Source: Nostoc sp. PCC 7107 | GTDB lineage: Bacteria > Cyanobacteriota > Cyanobacteriia > Cyanobacteriales > Nostocaceae | Assembly: GCF_000316625.1 (NCBI RefSeq) | Contig: NC_019676.1 | Coordinates: 5,040,501 to 5,104,500 of the forward strand | DNA: 64,000 nt | Reading direction: 5' to 3' | In this document: positions 36,154 to 44,442 of the stretch, piece after piece | How the letters are laid out: every line of letters starts with the position of its first letter | Numbering within the stretch: position 1 is the stretch's first letter | Translations under genes and position numbers: made by a program | Notes under the pieces: generated by a model | Databases searched by the model: none | What the model was told of the DNA's origin: nothing | Seen by the model: the letters and a program-made list of their open reading frames with translations, nothing else

Positions 36154-38403
36154 TCATCCCTTAATGGGTACGTTGGGGGGACACCAAAACAGGTTTTTGC
36201 TAGAAATACCCACAGATTCTAGAATTTTACACATAATCTCTGTGCAGTACATCCAGTGTTCTAAGTCGTCATACATGAGATCGGGATTAAACTCGACATT
36301 GTAATGCAGCACATTTGGGATGTCTAAAAATTCGTCAGAGTCTTGAGGGGAAAGCAGCAAAAGTTGAAATGGTTTACCTTGGCATTGTTTTTCTAGTTTA
36401 TTCAACAAATCTATCACGCCACCGCGATCGCAAATGCCAGTGCGAACAAAAAGTGCTTGGTCGCAATTTTCAATTGTGTACCAAAACCGATCAGAACGGG
36501 CTGTATAACGTACACGCATCCGTTCATGTACGGGAGACATATCGTTTATCGGGTCGTCGGTTTCTTCAACTTCGTGGGCAAAGGATAAACCAGACCATTT
36601 GCTGTGGTAAATTCTGCCTGCTTCTGGATTGTAATGCAGGAAGTTAGGGTTCCACATATCATAAAAGCGATTTTCGATGATATCTGCGATGTCGGCAATC
36701 TTGGTGGTGCGCGTTAAATCAAAGGGAAAAGCCGGGCCATCATATTCCATTTTATACAGCATCATCCGCACTGCACAGCGATCGCCCAATGGTAAAATTG
36801 CCACGCGACTAATGTCTGATAATTTACATTGATATTGAAATAGCACCGCCGATTGTGGTGGGAGTTTCACCCGACTTTCTAAACCCTGATGACCAATCAT
36901 CATCGTCCGGAAAGGAATATCGGGATGTAGTGGGTCTGCATAAACACCTGCTGGCATATTTTTGAGGGCGTTTCGTACCTCTTTCCACATGGGATGGATG
37001 TTGTATTCGTGGTCTGATTCGTTGATTACCCAGAGGTGGTGTTCATCTTTTTGCAAAATTCCCAGATACCCATCATAAAACAAAACTTGGGAGTTGTTTG
37101 GCGCAAATAGATTGAATGAAGCTGTATATTCTACATCAGCACTAGGGGGTATTTCTACTGTTGTGGCGATCGCGCCATCTTCTTGTACTGCAAAGAAGGG
37201 GAGTGTTCCTATCTGGGGATTTTTAGCAATGTAAATACCTGGGAGCAATCCGGCTTTATTTTGCAATACAGTTTGGAGTTCTTGCCAATAAGGGGCAATG
37301 GTGTAACTGTATTTTGATGGATTACTGATTCGTAAACCCTTCTCTGCAATACAAGCACAAACATAAAACCCCGCATTATCAAGATAAATCGGGATTTCGT
37401 TCGGTTGCCAAAAATGTTGGTTTTCTTTGGCTAATTCGGCTTTGTCGATGTCAAATAATTGCAGGTTAATCGCCTCATACATCAAGCGATGACCAATGGT
37501 GTTGGGATGCGCCGGGTCGAAAGATATACCATCACGCCAGCGTCCTTGGCCATTATCTAACACTGCCAACCAATCCAAAATCGGCACACCCCAATTTAAC
37601 ATCCGATTGTGTGTTTCTTTTAATAGCCAATAATGCTCAGGAGAATAATCGCCATTGGGATAGACACTTCCCAAAATCGGCCGCGCTCCTAGTTGGCGCG
37701 TCATTTTGACCAACTGCTGCAACCCGCTTTCAAACCGCCTTTGGATTGCTCGCCGTTCGTGAGGGGAACAATAAGCTAATCCTTCATTACCGAGAGATAA
37801 GGCAATAATTACTACATCTGGTTGTTCTGGTGTCACGACAGCGCCAAAGCGGGCGATTGTTCTGCTGATATTGGCTCCCACCTCAGAAACATTGATTACT
37901 CTGTGGTCATATTTTTGCTGTAAAGCTTGCGCTAGTTGTCCAACCCAACCATCTAACAACCAGGCTTTATGACCCAAGGCGACAGAACTACCAATGACGA
38001 CAATTTTTAAATTTTCTTCTCCCAAAATTTGTTTAACAGGAGTCGGCTGCTCAATATAACCGAAGGGATAAGGCTGCAAATAACCGAATGCCCCATCATC
38101 CACAACAATAGTATCTGAATGCTGATGATTAATCGGCAGCCAACGATCAAACCCGAAACCTTCCCATTCACACCAACTTTTGGCATCAAAACGGACATAT
38201 TTATATTCTACTTTCTGGCGATCGCCTGATTCTCCAGATGGCTGAATATCAATTTCGTCTGTCCACCATAAAGGATAGCGATCGGCACTCGTGCGGAGGT
38301 GAATACATCTAGTAATATCCCACAATCCCAACTCGGAAGTAGAACCAACCAGAGCAATGGATTCACCAGTTTGTGTATATGCACTCACCTGGAATCGATA
38401 CAT
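36154..38403 (-). CDS. Three-domain protein: CBM20 - SGNH hydrolase - DUF1796 cysteine-peptidase-like
   Basis: The 749-residue protein begins at ATG 38403 with a CBM20-type starch-binding domain (residues 1-100: YRFQVSAYTQTGESIALVGS, LGLWD, EYKYVRFD). An SGNH/GDSL-type esterase domain follows (about 130-335) with block I GSS (138-140), a block III-like LGNEG, and block V DPAHPN carrying the catalytic Asp/His. The middle (about 340-520) is beta-rich (EIPIYLDNAGFYVCAC, NLFAPNNSQVLFYDGYLG). The C-terminus (about 525-749) resembles DUF1796 putative papain-like cysteine peptidases (VAILPLGDRCAVRMMLYKME, GPAFPFDLTRT). No signal peptide is seen, so the substrate is probably internal (glycogen or a glycan ester). 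Roles are inferred from domains. Confidence 0.75.
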   Translation of the reverse strand: MYRFQVSAYTQTGESIALVGSTSELGLWDITRCIHLRTSADRYPLWWTDEIDIQPSGESGDRQKVEYKYVRFDAKSWCEWEGFGFDRWLPINHQHSDTIVVDDGAFGYLQPYPFGYIEQPTPVKQILGEENLKIVVIGSSVALGHKAWLLDGWVGQLAQALQQKYDHRVINVSEVGANISRTIARFGAVVTPEQPDVVIIALSLGNEGLAYCSPHERRAIQRRFESGLQQLVKMTRQLGARPILGSVYPNGDYSPEHYWLLKETHNRMLNWGVPILDWLAVLDNGQGRWRDGISFDPAHPNTIGHRLMYEAINLQLFDIDKAELAKENQHFWQPNEIPIYLDNAGFYVCACIAEKGLRISNPSKYSYTIAPYWQELQTVLQNKAGLLPGIYIAKNPQIGTLPFFAVQEDGAIATTVEIPPSADVEYTASFNLFAPNNSQVLFYDGYLGILQKDEHHLWVINESDHEYNIHPMWKEVRNALKNMPAGVYADPLHPDIPFRTMMIGHQGLESRVKLPPQSAVLFQYQCKLSDISRVAILPLGDRCAVRMMLYKMEYDGPAFPFDLTRTTKIADIADIIENRFYDMWNPNFLHYNPEAGRIYHSKWSGLSFAHEVEETDDPINDMSPVHERMRVRYTARSDRFWYTIENCDQALFVRTGICDRGGVIDLLNKLEKQCQGKPFQLLLLSPQDSDEFLDIPNVLHYNVEFNPDLMYDDLEHWMYCTEIMCKILESVGISSKNLFWCPPNVPIKG

Positions 38404-38732
38404 AGATTTTTTATTGATTTAAGAATAAAATTCCAGAAATTAGGCTGAATTGTGAGATGTTTTGACAGTATCACATACTACATCTCAACATCCGAAAAGC
38501 TTAGGATAGCTCGTTACGCTTCGCTCACACAGGTTAGGTATATTTCAAATATCATATTATCAGCCTTTTATTTGTCTCTGAAATTTAAAATTGGACTTAG
38601 AAATGGCTGATATTTTGCTTCATAAATTATGAATATGGTTGCTAGATTATCTTATCCTAGATTAATTTAAAAGTAGTTCATATTCTATTTTCAAAAGTTT
38701 ATTGATAAGCATTACCAAAGCTTAATTATTAG
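38404..38732. other. Intergenic region
   Basis: The region contains a Nostoc-type repeat word (CTCGTTACGCTTCGCTCA, about 38511-38528) and is otherwise AT-rich. It must hold the promoter of the leftward fusion gene. No gene is seen. Confidence 0.35.
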
Positions 38733-39077
38733 TTAATCTGGTGTACTGCTAAATCGCTTAACTCCAGGTATTTCTAACACTAAATCAGCGCCGTAAACAT
38801 GAGCCGGGGTTTGAAATCCTGGCTTTACTTCACCTTGGATGATGTGTTGGAGAACTACTACAGCAGATAAAGCCGTAAAATTGTATGCTTCCGGTCCGAT
38901 GAGTGTCGCTGTGACTTGACGACCAGATTTATCTTCTGCAATACCAACAACTCCAACTTTACCTCTAGCGCGTTCTGCTTCACTTGGCCCTGGTGGTAAT
39001 TTTTTAATTAAATTAGCTAAGGTACTTTGAAATAGTGATGAGCTAAATAACCAGCCTAAATACTGGCTGCTTTCCAT
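38733..39077 (-). pseudogene. 3' fragment of a saccharopine-dehydrogenase-like oxidoreductase gene
   Basis: The 114 codons match only the C-terminal quarter of the saccharopine dehydrogenase/trans-acting enoyl reductase family: PPGPSEAERARGKVGVVGIA, EAYNFTALSAVVVLQHI, EVKPGFQTPAHVYGADLVLE, IPGVKR. Such enzymes are usually 350-400 residues, so the NAD(P)-binding half is gone. The fragment stops just in front of a MITE-like element (39100-39254), which may have taken part in the truncation. An ATG happens to lie at its upstream end, so a short non-functional product is possible. Confidence 0.75.
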
Positions 39078-39099
39078 GAGGAAACTTACAGAGGCTAGT

Positions 39100-39254
39100 G
39101 CAGGGCGGTTTCATACAGTCAGAAAAAAAAGATTACTGTGTTTCAAAGCCTCTCCCACCGTGGGGGAGAGGTTTGGAGAGGGGTCACAATCTCTGCCATA
39201 AAACGAGAAATCAGGACTTATGGATTTTTCTGTTTTCCTATGAAACCACCCTGC
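39100..39254. mobile_element. MITE-like element with 16-bp terminal inverted repeats
   Basis: GCAGGGCGGTTTCATA (39100-39115) and TATGAAACCACCCTGC (39239-39254) are complementary at 15 of 16 positions and enclose 123 bp without a gene. The interior carries the cyanobacterial repeat word CCTCTCCCACCGTGGGGGAG (39150-39169), a hairpin. No clear target duplication is visible. It adjoins the truncated oxidoreductase gene. Confidence 0.7.
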
Positions 39255-39292
39255 CCCTTTTTTACCCTAGGGGGATCTAAACTTAATTTGAC

Positions 39293-39598
39293 TTAATGAT
39301 TCACAATCTGCTGCCATAACTTAATTTCCGGCGGCTCTACCAAAAACTCTTCAGATTTAGCACCAAGCGCCCGAATATAAGGCTGCTGTAAATGCAGATA
39401 TAAAATTTCTTGACTAGCCCAATTTTCATGCAGCAAAAACACAGAAGGGTCTTCTGTAGATTGATGTAAATCATAATTAATACATCCATCTTCAGCACGA
39501 GTTAGCGCAATCACCGGCGCAAATTCTTCTCTCAATCTATCTTCTAAACCCTGCTTTACTTTTAAACGAGCAGTAACTGTAACTTGTTGACCTGACAT
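39293..39598 (-). CDS. Putative quinol monooxygenase (ABM domain)
   Basis: The 101-residue protein has an antibiotic-biosynthesis-monooxygenase fold: VTVTARLKVKQGLEDRLREE, ALTRAEDGCINYDLHQS and FLLHENWASQEILYLHLQQP. Small dimeric family members oxidise quinols or anthrone-like aromatics without cofactor, or degrade reactive aldehydes. It lies in a region rich in redox enzymes, between two truncated genes, and is itself intact. Confidence 0.82.
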   Translation of the reverse strand: MSGQQVTVTARLKVKQGLEDRLREEFAPVIALTRAEDGCINYDLHQSTEDPSVFLLHENWASQEILYLHLQQPYIRALGAKSEEFLVEPPEIKLWQQIVNH

Positions 39599-39694
39599 TT
39601 AGATTCTCCTATGTAGATAGATGAGAGATTAATCAATTTAAAAATCACAAGTAAAAGGTAAAAATACTTTTATCTTTTGCTTTTTTATTTTCTC

Positions 39695-39883
39695 TCAAGT
39701 GTTGATTCTGTTAATAATTTGCGAAGGTTTGAGAAAATTATAAGGTATAGGACGAGTTTGATTTCTAATATCAATTTTTCGTTCTATATTATGCAAATTC
39801 TGTTGGAATTGCACCACTAATTCCTGTGCCAATGGGTCGGCAAATCCTTCATCATAATAACCCAATTTATCATGGTGGTAAGA
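39695..39883 (-). pseudogene. C-terminal stump of a lipoxygenase-like gene
   Basis: An open minus-strand frame without a start reads YHHDKLGYYDEGFADPLAQE, then LVVQFQQNLHNIERKIDIRN, QTRPIPYNFLKPSQIINRIN and T before its stop. The ending (RN-x-x-R-x-x-PY-x-FL-x-PS-x-I-x-x-x-I) has the shape of the conserved lipoxygenase C-terminus, whose final Ile is an iron ligand; here the last residues are INT. The frame is blocked upstream by a stop next to the neighbouring gene. The lipoxygenase assignment is moderate. Confidence 0.5.
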
Positions 39884-39889
39884 TTACAC

Positions 39890-40951
39890 TTAAACAGAAC
39901 GAGAAAGTGAATTAGCTTTGGGAGTCTCGTTTTTCACAACTTCAATGATTTTTTTGATTGCTTCATCGTTGTGCCAATAACTACCATGTGGATTGTCGGG
40001 TAGCAGAGACAGCAGTAAGGGTAAATTGGTTTGTGCAAGTGGAGTTTGTGCAATGAGATTTTCTAACCAGCCTAACCATCCTGTGCTGTGGGTGATGACA
40101 TCTTGGATATCTAAGTATTCAGTGTAACCATCCACTAAATCTGTCATCATTTTTTGCAGTGGGTAGGCGATGGGATCAGCAGGATGAATATAGTTCCACC
40201 AAGGTAGTTTTTCCCTTGGACTTGCTTCTTCTTGCAGAGATTTTAATAATGTTTGGAGTTTGGGTGTAATGTCGTGGCTACTGCTTGCACCTGTCTCATT
40301 TTGACCCACGAATGCTTGGAGTTTGGGTGTAATGTCGTGACTACTGCTTGCACCTGTTTCATCTTGATCTGATTTGACATCGGTCAAACTAAAGATGGCT
40401 ACAGGGGAACCCATTGTGTGAATACTGGCAATTTTAATCCCTTGATAGCGGCGATCGCGGTTTTCCCCTTCTATGCCAAAAATGGCATCCCGAATAGCCA
40501 TCACATCATCATGGGCGGGTGCATCTTTATCTTCCCACCGACTAGCAAACAAAATGTCAAATAAAATCACTGTTCCCCAACTGTGGGTGACTATATGTAG
40601 CCGATCATCAGGGTTGGCTTTCAGCAGTCCACTGTCAGCTACCTGTTTTTTGAGTTTGCGAACGATTTTTGCGCCTACATAGCGGCTGATATAAAGTGCA
40701 GCATCGCCAGTAAAAGGAAGAATTTGCTGTTCCCGAATGTTGTGGAACCACATCTTATTCCAATCAGATGAACCTCTGATTTGTTCCAGTAGTTTATTTT
40801 CTGGTTGTTGATTGATATCACCCCAGTAAAAAGCGATTTTTTGGAAATTGCGATCGCTCGCATTTTTTGTCAGGCGTTCAAACAGTTCATCGGCGTAGTT
40901 CGGGTTGCGGATAGTCACACCATGAATAAACAAAACGTAGTCTGTAGCCAT
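39890..40951 (-). CDS. Alpha/beta-hydrolase (lipase-like) protein
   Basis: The start at 40951 has a good ribosome site (AAGGGG about 10 bp upstream), giving 353 residues. It begins MATDYVLFIHGVTIRNPNYA, with the HG oxyanion motif, and carries the nucleophile elbow THSWGTVILFD (Ser in H-S-W-G, a GxSxG variant lacking the first Gly). HTMGSPVAIFSL follows as in lipases, and a His near the C-terminus (HGSYWHNDEA) could be catalytic. Residues around 210-245 are a 21-residue tandem duplication (ETGASSSHDITPKLQ twice). No signal peptide is present. Substrate is unknown; release of fatty acids for the neighbouring redox enzymes is conceivable. Confidence 0.7.
   Translation of the reverse strand: MATDYVLFIHGVTIRNPNYADELFERLTKNASDRNFQKIAFYWGDINQQPENKLLEQIRGSSDWNKMWFHNIREQQILPFTGDAALYISRYVGAKIVRKLKKQVADSGLLKANPDDRLHIVTHSWGTVILFDILFASRWEDKDAPAHDDVMAIRDAIFGIEGENRDRRYQGIKIASIHTMGSPVAIFSLTDVKSDQDETGASSSHDITPKLQAFVGQNETGASSSHDITPKLQTLLKSLQEEASPREKLPWWNYIHPADPIAYPLQKMMTDLVDGYTEYLDIQDVITHSTGWLGWLENLIAQTPLAQTNLPLLLSLLPDNPHGSYWHNDEAIKKIIEVVKNETPKANSLSRSV
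40253..40378. repeat. 63-bp tandem duplication inside the lipase-like gene
   Basis: Two adjacent 63-bp units begin with TTGGAGTTTGGGTGTAATGT, at 40253 and at 40316. They differ at only a few positions in the first 50 bp and keep the reading frame (21 codons each). Confidence 0.85.
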
Positions 40952-41002
40952 TACAACACCCCTTTTCTGCAAGTTTGAGCAAAATGACTATGCTGCTCAA
41001 GT

Positions 41003-42436
41003 CTACAAAGTTTTTAAGTACTCAATCAGTGCTTTTTTATCGTCACTCGGCAAATCAGTACCATAAATATGTCCCTGATTGGAATTGGCAGCAACGGTCG
41101 TATCATATTTAAAACCTACACGTTTAGCTTCTTCTCCTGCGGAAATAAAGCCAATTTTTTGGGAATCGTAAACATCGTAACCTCGATAAAAGGTTTTGGG
41201 ACGATTCTCTGGTTTTTCTAACAAATCTTGCAGAGATGGAACGGAACCGTTATGTAAATATGGCGCTCTAATCCACAGTCCATCCAAAGAGACCGCAACA
41301 TAGCCATCTGTTTTCCGTAATTGGCTAAAGTCCCAAGGATAGCCGTCACCAAAATGGTTGTAGGTGTCGGCGGCTTGTTGTGTCCACATATCTAGACGAT
41401 TGCGGTCTGTTCCTACTTCGTCTACAGGAATTACTGTACCTGTTCTTTCCCCACCAAAAGCGTGACAAGATGCACAGCTATTAGCAAAAATTTGACTACC
41501 TTTTGTAGCCAATTGATCATCCACTATAAAAGGATATTTGGGTGGAGAAAGTTCGCTGATATAGTCCTCTACTCGTTGCAAATCAGCAACAGGTAAAGAC
41601 TCTTTGGTTGCACCATCGCCAATTGCGCCCGTTTGTACAGTTTCTTTGAGAGAAGTTTCTAAACCATCCCAATGCAAAGCAAATCCCTTGTGCAATGCCT
41701 GATTCCAAATTGGCATCATATCGGAGTTACCGATAGTGTCATCTTTGGGCAGTTTTAAGGTATTAAATTTGACTGGGTTAAACGGATCAATCCGACCAGC
41801 CCCCCAGTTGGGACGAGAATCCATCCAAGCGAAGTCTGCACTTTGTTGCAGTAGGGCTTTTTTAGTTTGGGGAATAATCAAAAAGCGATAAAGTAAGTTT
41901 TCTACCCAAGAAAACTCATGATTATATTTGATTTCGTCAAGGATATAGTCGGCGGTAAATCTGGGGTCGCTGGCGGCTGCACCTAAAAATCGCACATAAG
42001 CTTGGGAGTTGAATTTGTTAGAAGGGCCAGCCAGGAAAATGTGGGGCTTTTCTAAGGGACTAGTTCTATAAGTAGCCGTATGACATACTGCACAAGTAAT
42101 CCCTACACGAGGAAAACCAATGGTTTTTTTCGTAAACCCAATTGGGGTTTCTTTGCCTTCTTCCCAGGTAATTCCTAAAGAAGTATAACCGCCTGGCCCT
42201 GGTAATTTATCGGGAAAGACGCGGGGAAGGACTAACCAAATCCAATAAGGTATCCCTTGGGCGGGTTCTGTCCCAATTGAACCATATTTAAAATGTTCTT
42301 CTGGGGATTTGTAGGTTAGAGGTACATCTCGAAATAAATGATACCAAGCTATGTAGCCTACTCCCCCAACTAACAACACAAAAATTAAAGCAATGCTGGC
42401 GAGAATTCTGCCTAATTTCTCTTTGAAAATTTTCAT
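41003..42436 (-). CDS. Di-haem c-type cytochrome, RoxA/MauG-superfamily-like (paralogue 1)
   Basis: The 477-residue protein has an N-terminal membrane anchor/signal (residues 9-32) and two haem-binding motifs: CAVCH (115-119) and CASCH (about 320). The C-terminal segment LWIRAPYLHNGSVPSLQDLL is shared with di-haem cytochrome c peroxidase/MauG and rubber-oxygenase-type proteins. It is exported and would carry two covalent haems in the periplasm or lumen. The gene at 42912 is a clear paralogue of nearly the same length, separated only by a small membrane-protein gene. The reaction is unknown; oxidative cleavage or peroxide-dependent oxidation is inferred from the superfamily. Confidence 0.82.
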   Translation of the reverse strand: MKIFKEKLGRILASIALIFVLLVGGVGYIAWYHLFRDVPLTYKSPEEHFKYGSIGTEPAQGIPYWIWLVLPRVFPDKLPGPGGYTSLGITWEEGKETPIGFTKKTIGFPRVGITCAVCHTATYRTSPLEKPHIFLAGPSNKFNSQAYVRFLGAAASDPRFTADYILDEIKYNHEFSWVENLLYRFLIIPQTKKALLQQSADFAWMDSRPNWGAGRIDPFNPVKFNTLKLPKDDTIGNSDMMPIWNQALHKGFALHWDGLETSLKETVQTGAIGDGATKESLPVADLQRVEDYISELSPPKYPFIVDDQLATKGSQIFANSCASCHAFGGERTGTVIPVDEVGTDRNRLDMWTQQAADTYNHFGDGYPWDFSQLRKTDGYVAVSLDGLWIRAPYLHNGSVPSLQDLLEKPENRPKTFYRGYDVYDSQKIGFISAGEEAKRVGFKYDTTVAANSNQGHIYGTDLPSDDKKALIEYLKTL

Positions 42437-42462
42437 AATATTACATTGCTCCTTGCTAGAAA

Positions 42463-42898
42463 TTAGGAGAATTGTTTGACTGGTTGTGGAGCGATCTCAT
42501 CAACATTTTGACTCCGCAAAGCTAGAGTCAAAAAAATTGCTTCTACTACACCAAAAAACAAGTCGACAAAGGCAATAGATAAAAAGCCTTTATCTTGCCC
42601 AAAAAAGAAGACGGCACAAATCAAAAATGTCGAACCAAAGGCTCTAGAAGTAAATATAGAAATCCAAGCATTTGCCTGATATCCATAAGTATCTATGGCT
42701 CCAGTAATGTAAAATGCACTAATGATAAATAACAGCATTCCTGCCGTTATTACCCAAATAATTGGGTCAGGTTGGTGCATCTTTAAAAACCACAGCATTA
42801 GCCCTGGAAAAAAGCATGAGGGAATGACAAAGAACATATTCACACACAATAATGCCCAGCCAAGTTACACGGCTAAACCATTTTGCGTAAGTATTCAT
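42463..42898 (-). pseudogene. Small membrane protein gene with a likely 2-bp frameshift
   Basis: An ATG at 42898 with AGGAG at 42904-42908 starts MNTYAKWFSRVTWLGII. The frame then breaks at a GT run (CACACACA on the plus strand, 42841-42848). In the other frame VCVNMFFVIPSCFFPGLML and about 125 more residues continue to 42463. Adding one GT restores a 145-residue protein with four hydrophobic segments. The only start for the downstream frame alone is TTG at 42849, with no ribosome site. Loss of one GT by slippage, or a sequencing error, explains this. The family is unknown; position suggests a membrane partner of the flanking cytochromes. Confidence 0.6.
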
Positions 42899-42911
42899 TT
42901 TTAGCTCCTAA

Positions 42912-44384
42912 TTACATCTGCTTCATGTACTCTACTAAAGCATCTTTTTCTGCTGGTGAGAGTTCAGTTCCGTATACATGACCGCTGTTACTATTTCCAG
43001 GTTTGGTCGTATCAAATTTAAAATATTGCTTGCCGTTTTCTTCCGCCACAGTTGACACAAACCCGACTTTTTCTCGATCAATTACGTCGTAACCCCGATA
43101 AAATTCTTTGGGTCGATTTTCTGGTTTTTCTAGCAAATCTCGCAAAGTGGGAACTGAACCATTATGTAAATAAGGGCTGCGTAACCAAATACCATCTAGA
43201 GGTGCATTGGCGTAGCCATTCGTTTTGCGGAAATGATTAAACCGCCAAGGATAACCTGCATACAAAGTATTTTGGTTAGATAAGGTTTCGTAGGTAAAGG
43301 AATTGAGACGATGGGGGTCTGTACCAATCTCTTGAATGGTGACAACTTTACCTGTATATTTTCCGCCAAAGGCATGGCAACTAGCGCAATTATTGGTAAA
43401 TAGTGTTTCTCCGGTAGCTGCTACAGTTTGATTAACTTCGTAGGGATATTTTGGTGGTGGTAATGTCCACAACCAATCAGCTACTCGTTGAATTCTATCT
43501 AAATCGATTGTGGTGGGTGTAACTCCCGCACCCAAAGCGGCACTTTTGTTACGTTCATCAACAGATTCGTTATTCCCATCCCAGTGTAATTCCATGTTTT
43601 TACGCGGTTTTTGATTCCATACTGAGGGGAAATCTGATGTGCCAATTAATTCATCCTCACGCAATTTATCCATTGGGAAATGAAATTGAATTGCTTTATA
43701 AGGATTGAATGTATCTACTCTACCTGGCCCCCAATCTGGCTGGTTATAAATGAAGGACAGGCGACTTCTTTGATTAATTAGTGCATCGCGTGTTTGGGGA
43801 ATGGCAATAAAGCGATAAACTAATTTTTCAATTGGGTTGATACCGCCACTAATTTTTTCAATTTCTGGGAGCATCCGGTTAGCGGTAAAGCGCGGGTCTA
43901 TAGCAACTTCGGATAAGAATTTGATGTATCCCTGCAAGTTTAGTACATTAGCTGGCATTGCAGTCTTTATTTGGCGATCGCTATTTGGTGTATCACGCAA
44001 TGTACCTGTATGACACACCGCACAATTCAAGCCAACACGGTTAATAATTACTCGCCGTTGCGAAAACCCAATTGGTAAATCCTTCCCTGGTTCTTGAATA
44101 AAGCCCAAGGAAGTATAACCTTTATCGGGTAATTTATCAGGAAATAATTCTGGTAAAACTTTCCATATCCAGTACGGAACGCCATTTACTTCTTCACTAC
44201 CAATGGAACCGTATTTAAAATGGTCTTGGATATCGGCGTAATCAACTGGGGAGTTAGAAATAGCAGGCCAAATCAGAAATACAATTACTGCGATAACTCC
44301 CACAATTGCACCCAAAACCCACTTGAAAACCGCTTTAGTTCCCTTAACAACGCTGGGAACTAGCGTAGGGCTTGTTTGAGTCAT
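42912..44384 (-). CDS. Di-haem c-type cytochrome, RoxA/MauG-superfamily-like (paralogue 2)
   Basis: The 490-residue paralogue of the protein at 41003 has an N-terminal membrane segment (about 20-42), haem motifs CAVCH (about 125) and CASCH (about 335), and the shared APLDGIWLRSPYLHNGSVPT block followed by LLEKPENRPKEFYRGYDVID. The two paralogues agree through most of their length, indicating a tandem duplication. Its stop lies 13 bp before the start of the small membrane protein gene, so the four genes from 44384 to 41003 probably form one transcript. It is expected outside the cytoplasmic membrane. Confidence 0.82.
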   Translation of the reverse strand: MTQTSPTLVPSVVKGTKAVFKWVLGAIVGVIAVIVFLIWPAISNSPVDYADIQDHFKYGSIGSEEVNGVPYWIWKVLPELFPDKLPDKGYTSLGFIQEPGKDLPIGFSQRRVIINRVGLNCAVCHTGTLRDTPNSDRQIKTAMPANVLNLQGYIKFLSEVAIDPRFTANRMLPEIEKISGGINPIEKLVYRFIAIPQTRDALINQRSRLSFIYNQPDWGPGRVDTFNPYKAIQFHFPMDKLREDELIGTSDFPSVWNQKPRKNMELHWDGNNESVDERNKSAALGAGVTPTTIDLDRIQRVADWLWTLPPPKYPYEVNQTVAATGETLFTNNCASCHAFGGKYTGKVVTIQEIGTDPHRLNSFTYETLSNQNTLYAGYPWRFNHFRKTNGYANAPLDGIWLRSPYLHNGSVPTLRDLLEKPENRPKEFYRGYDVIDREKVGFVSTVAEENGKQYFKFDTTKPGNSNSGHVYGTELSPAEKDALVEYMKQM

Positions 44385-44442
44385 TACAAAGTCACTCTCT
44401 GGTTAATAGTCAAGAGTTAATGGTCAATGGTCAAATAACAAA

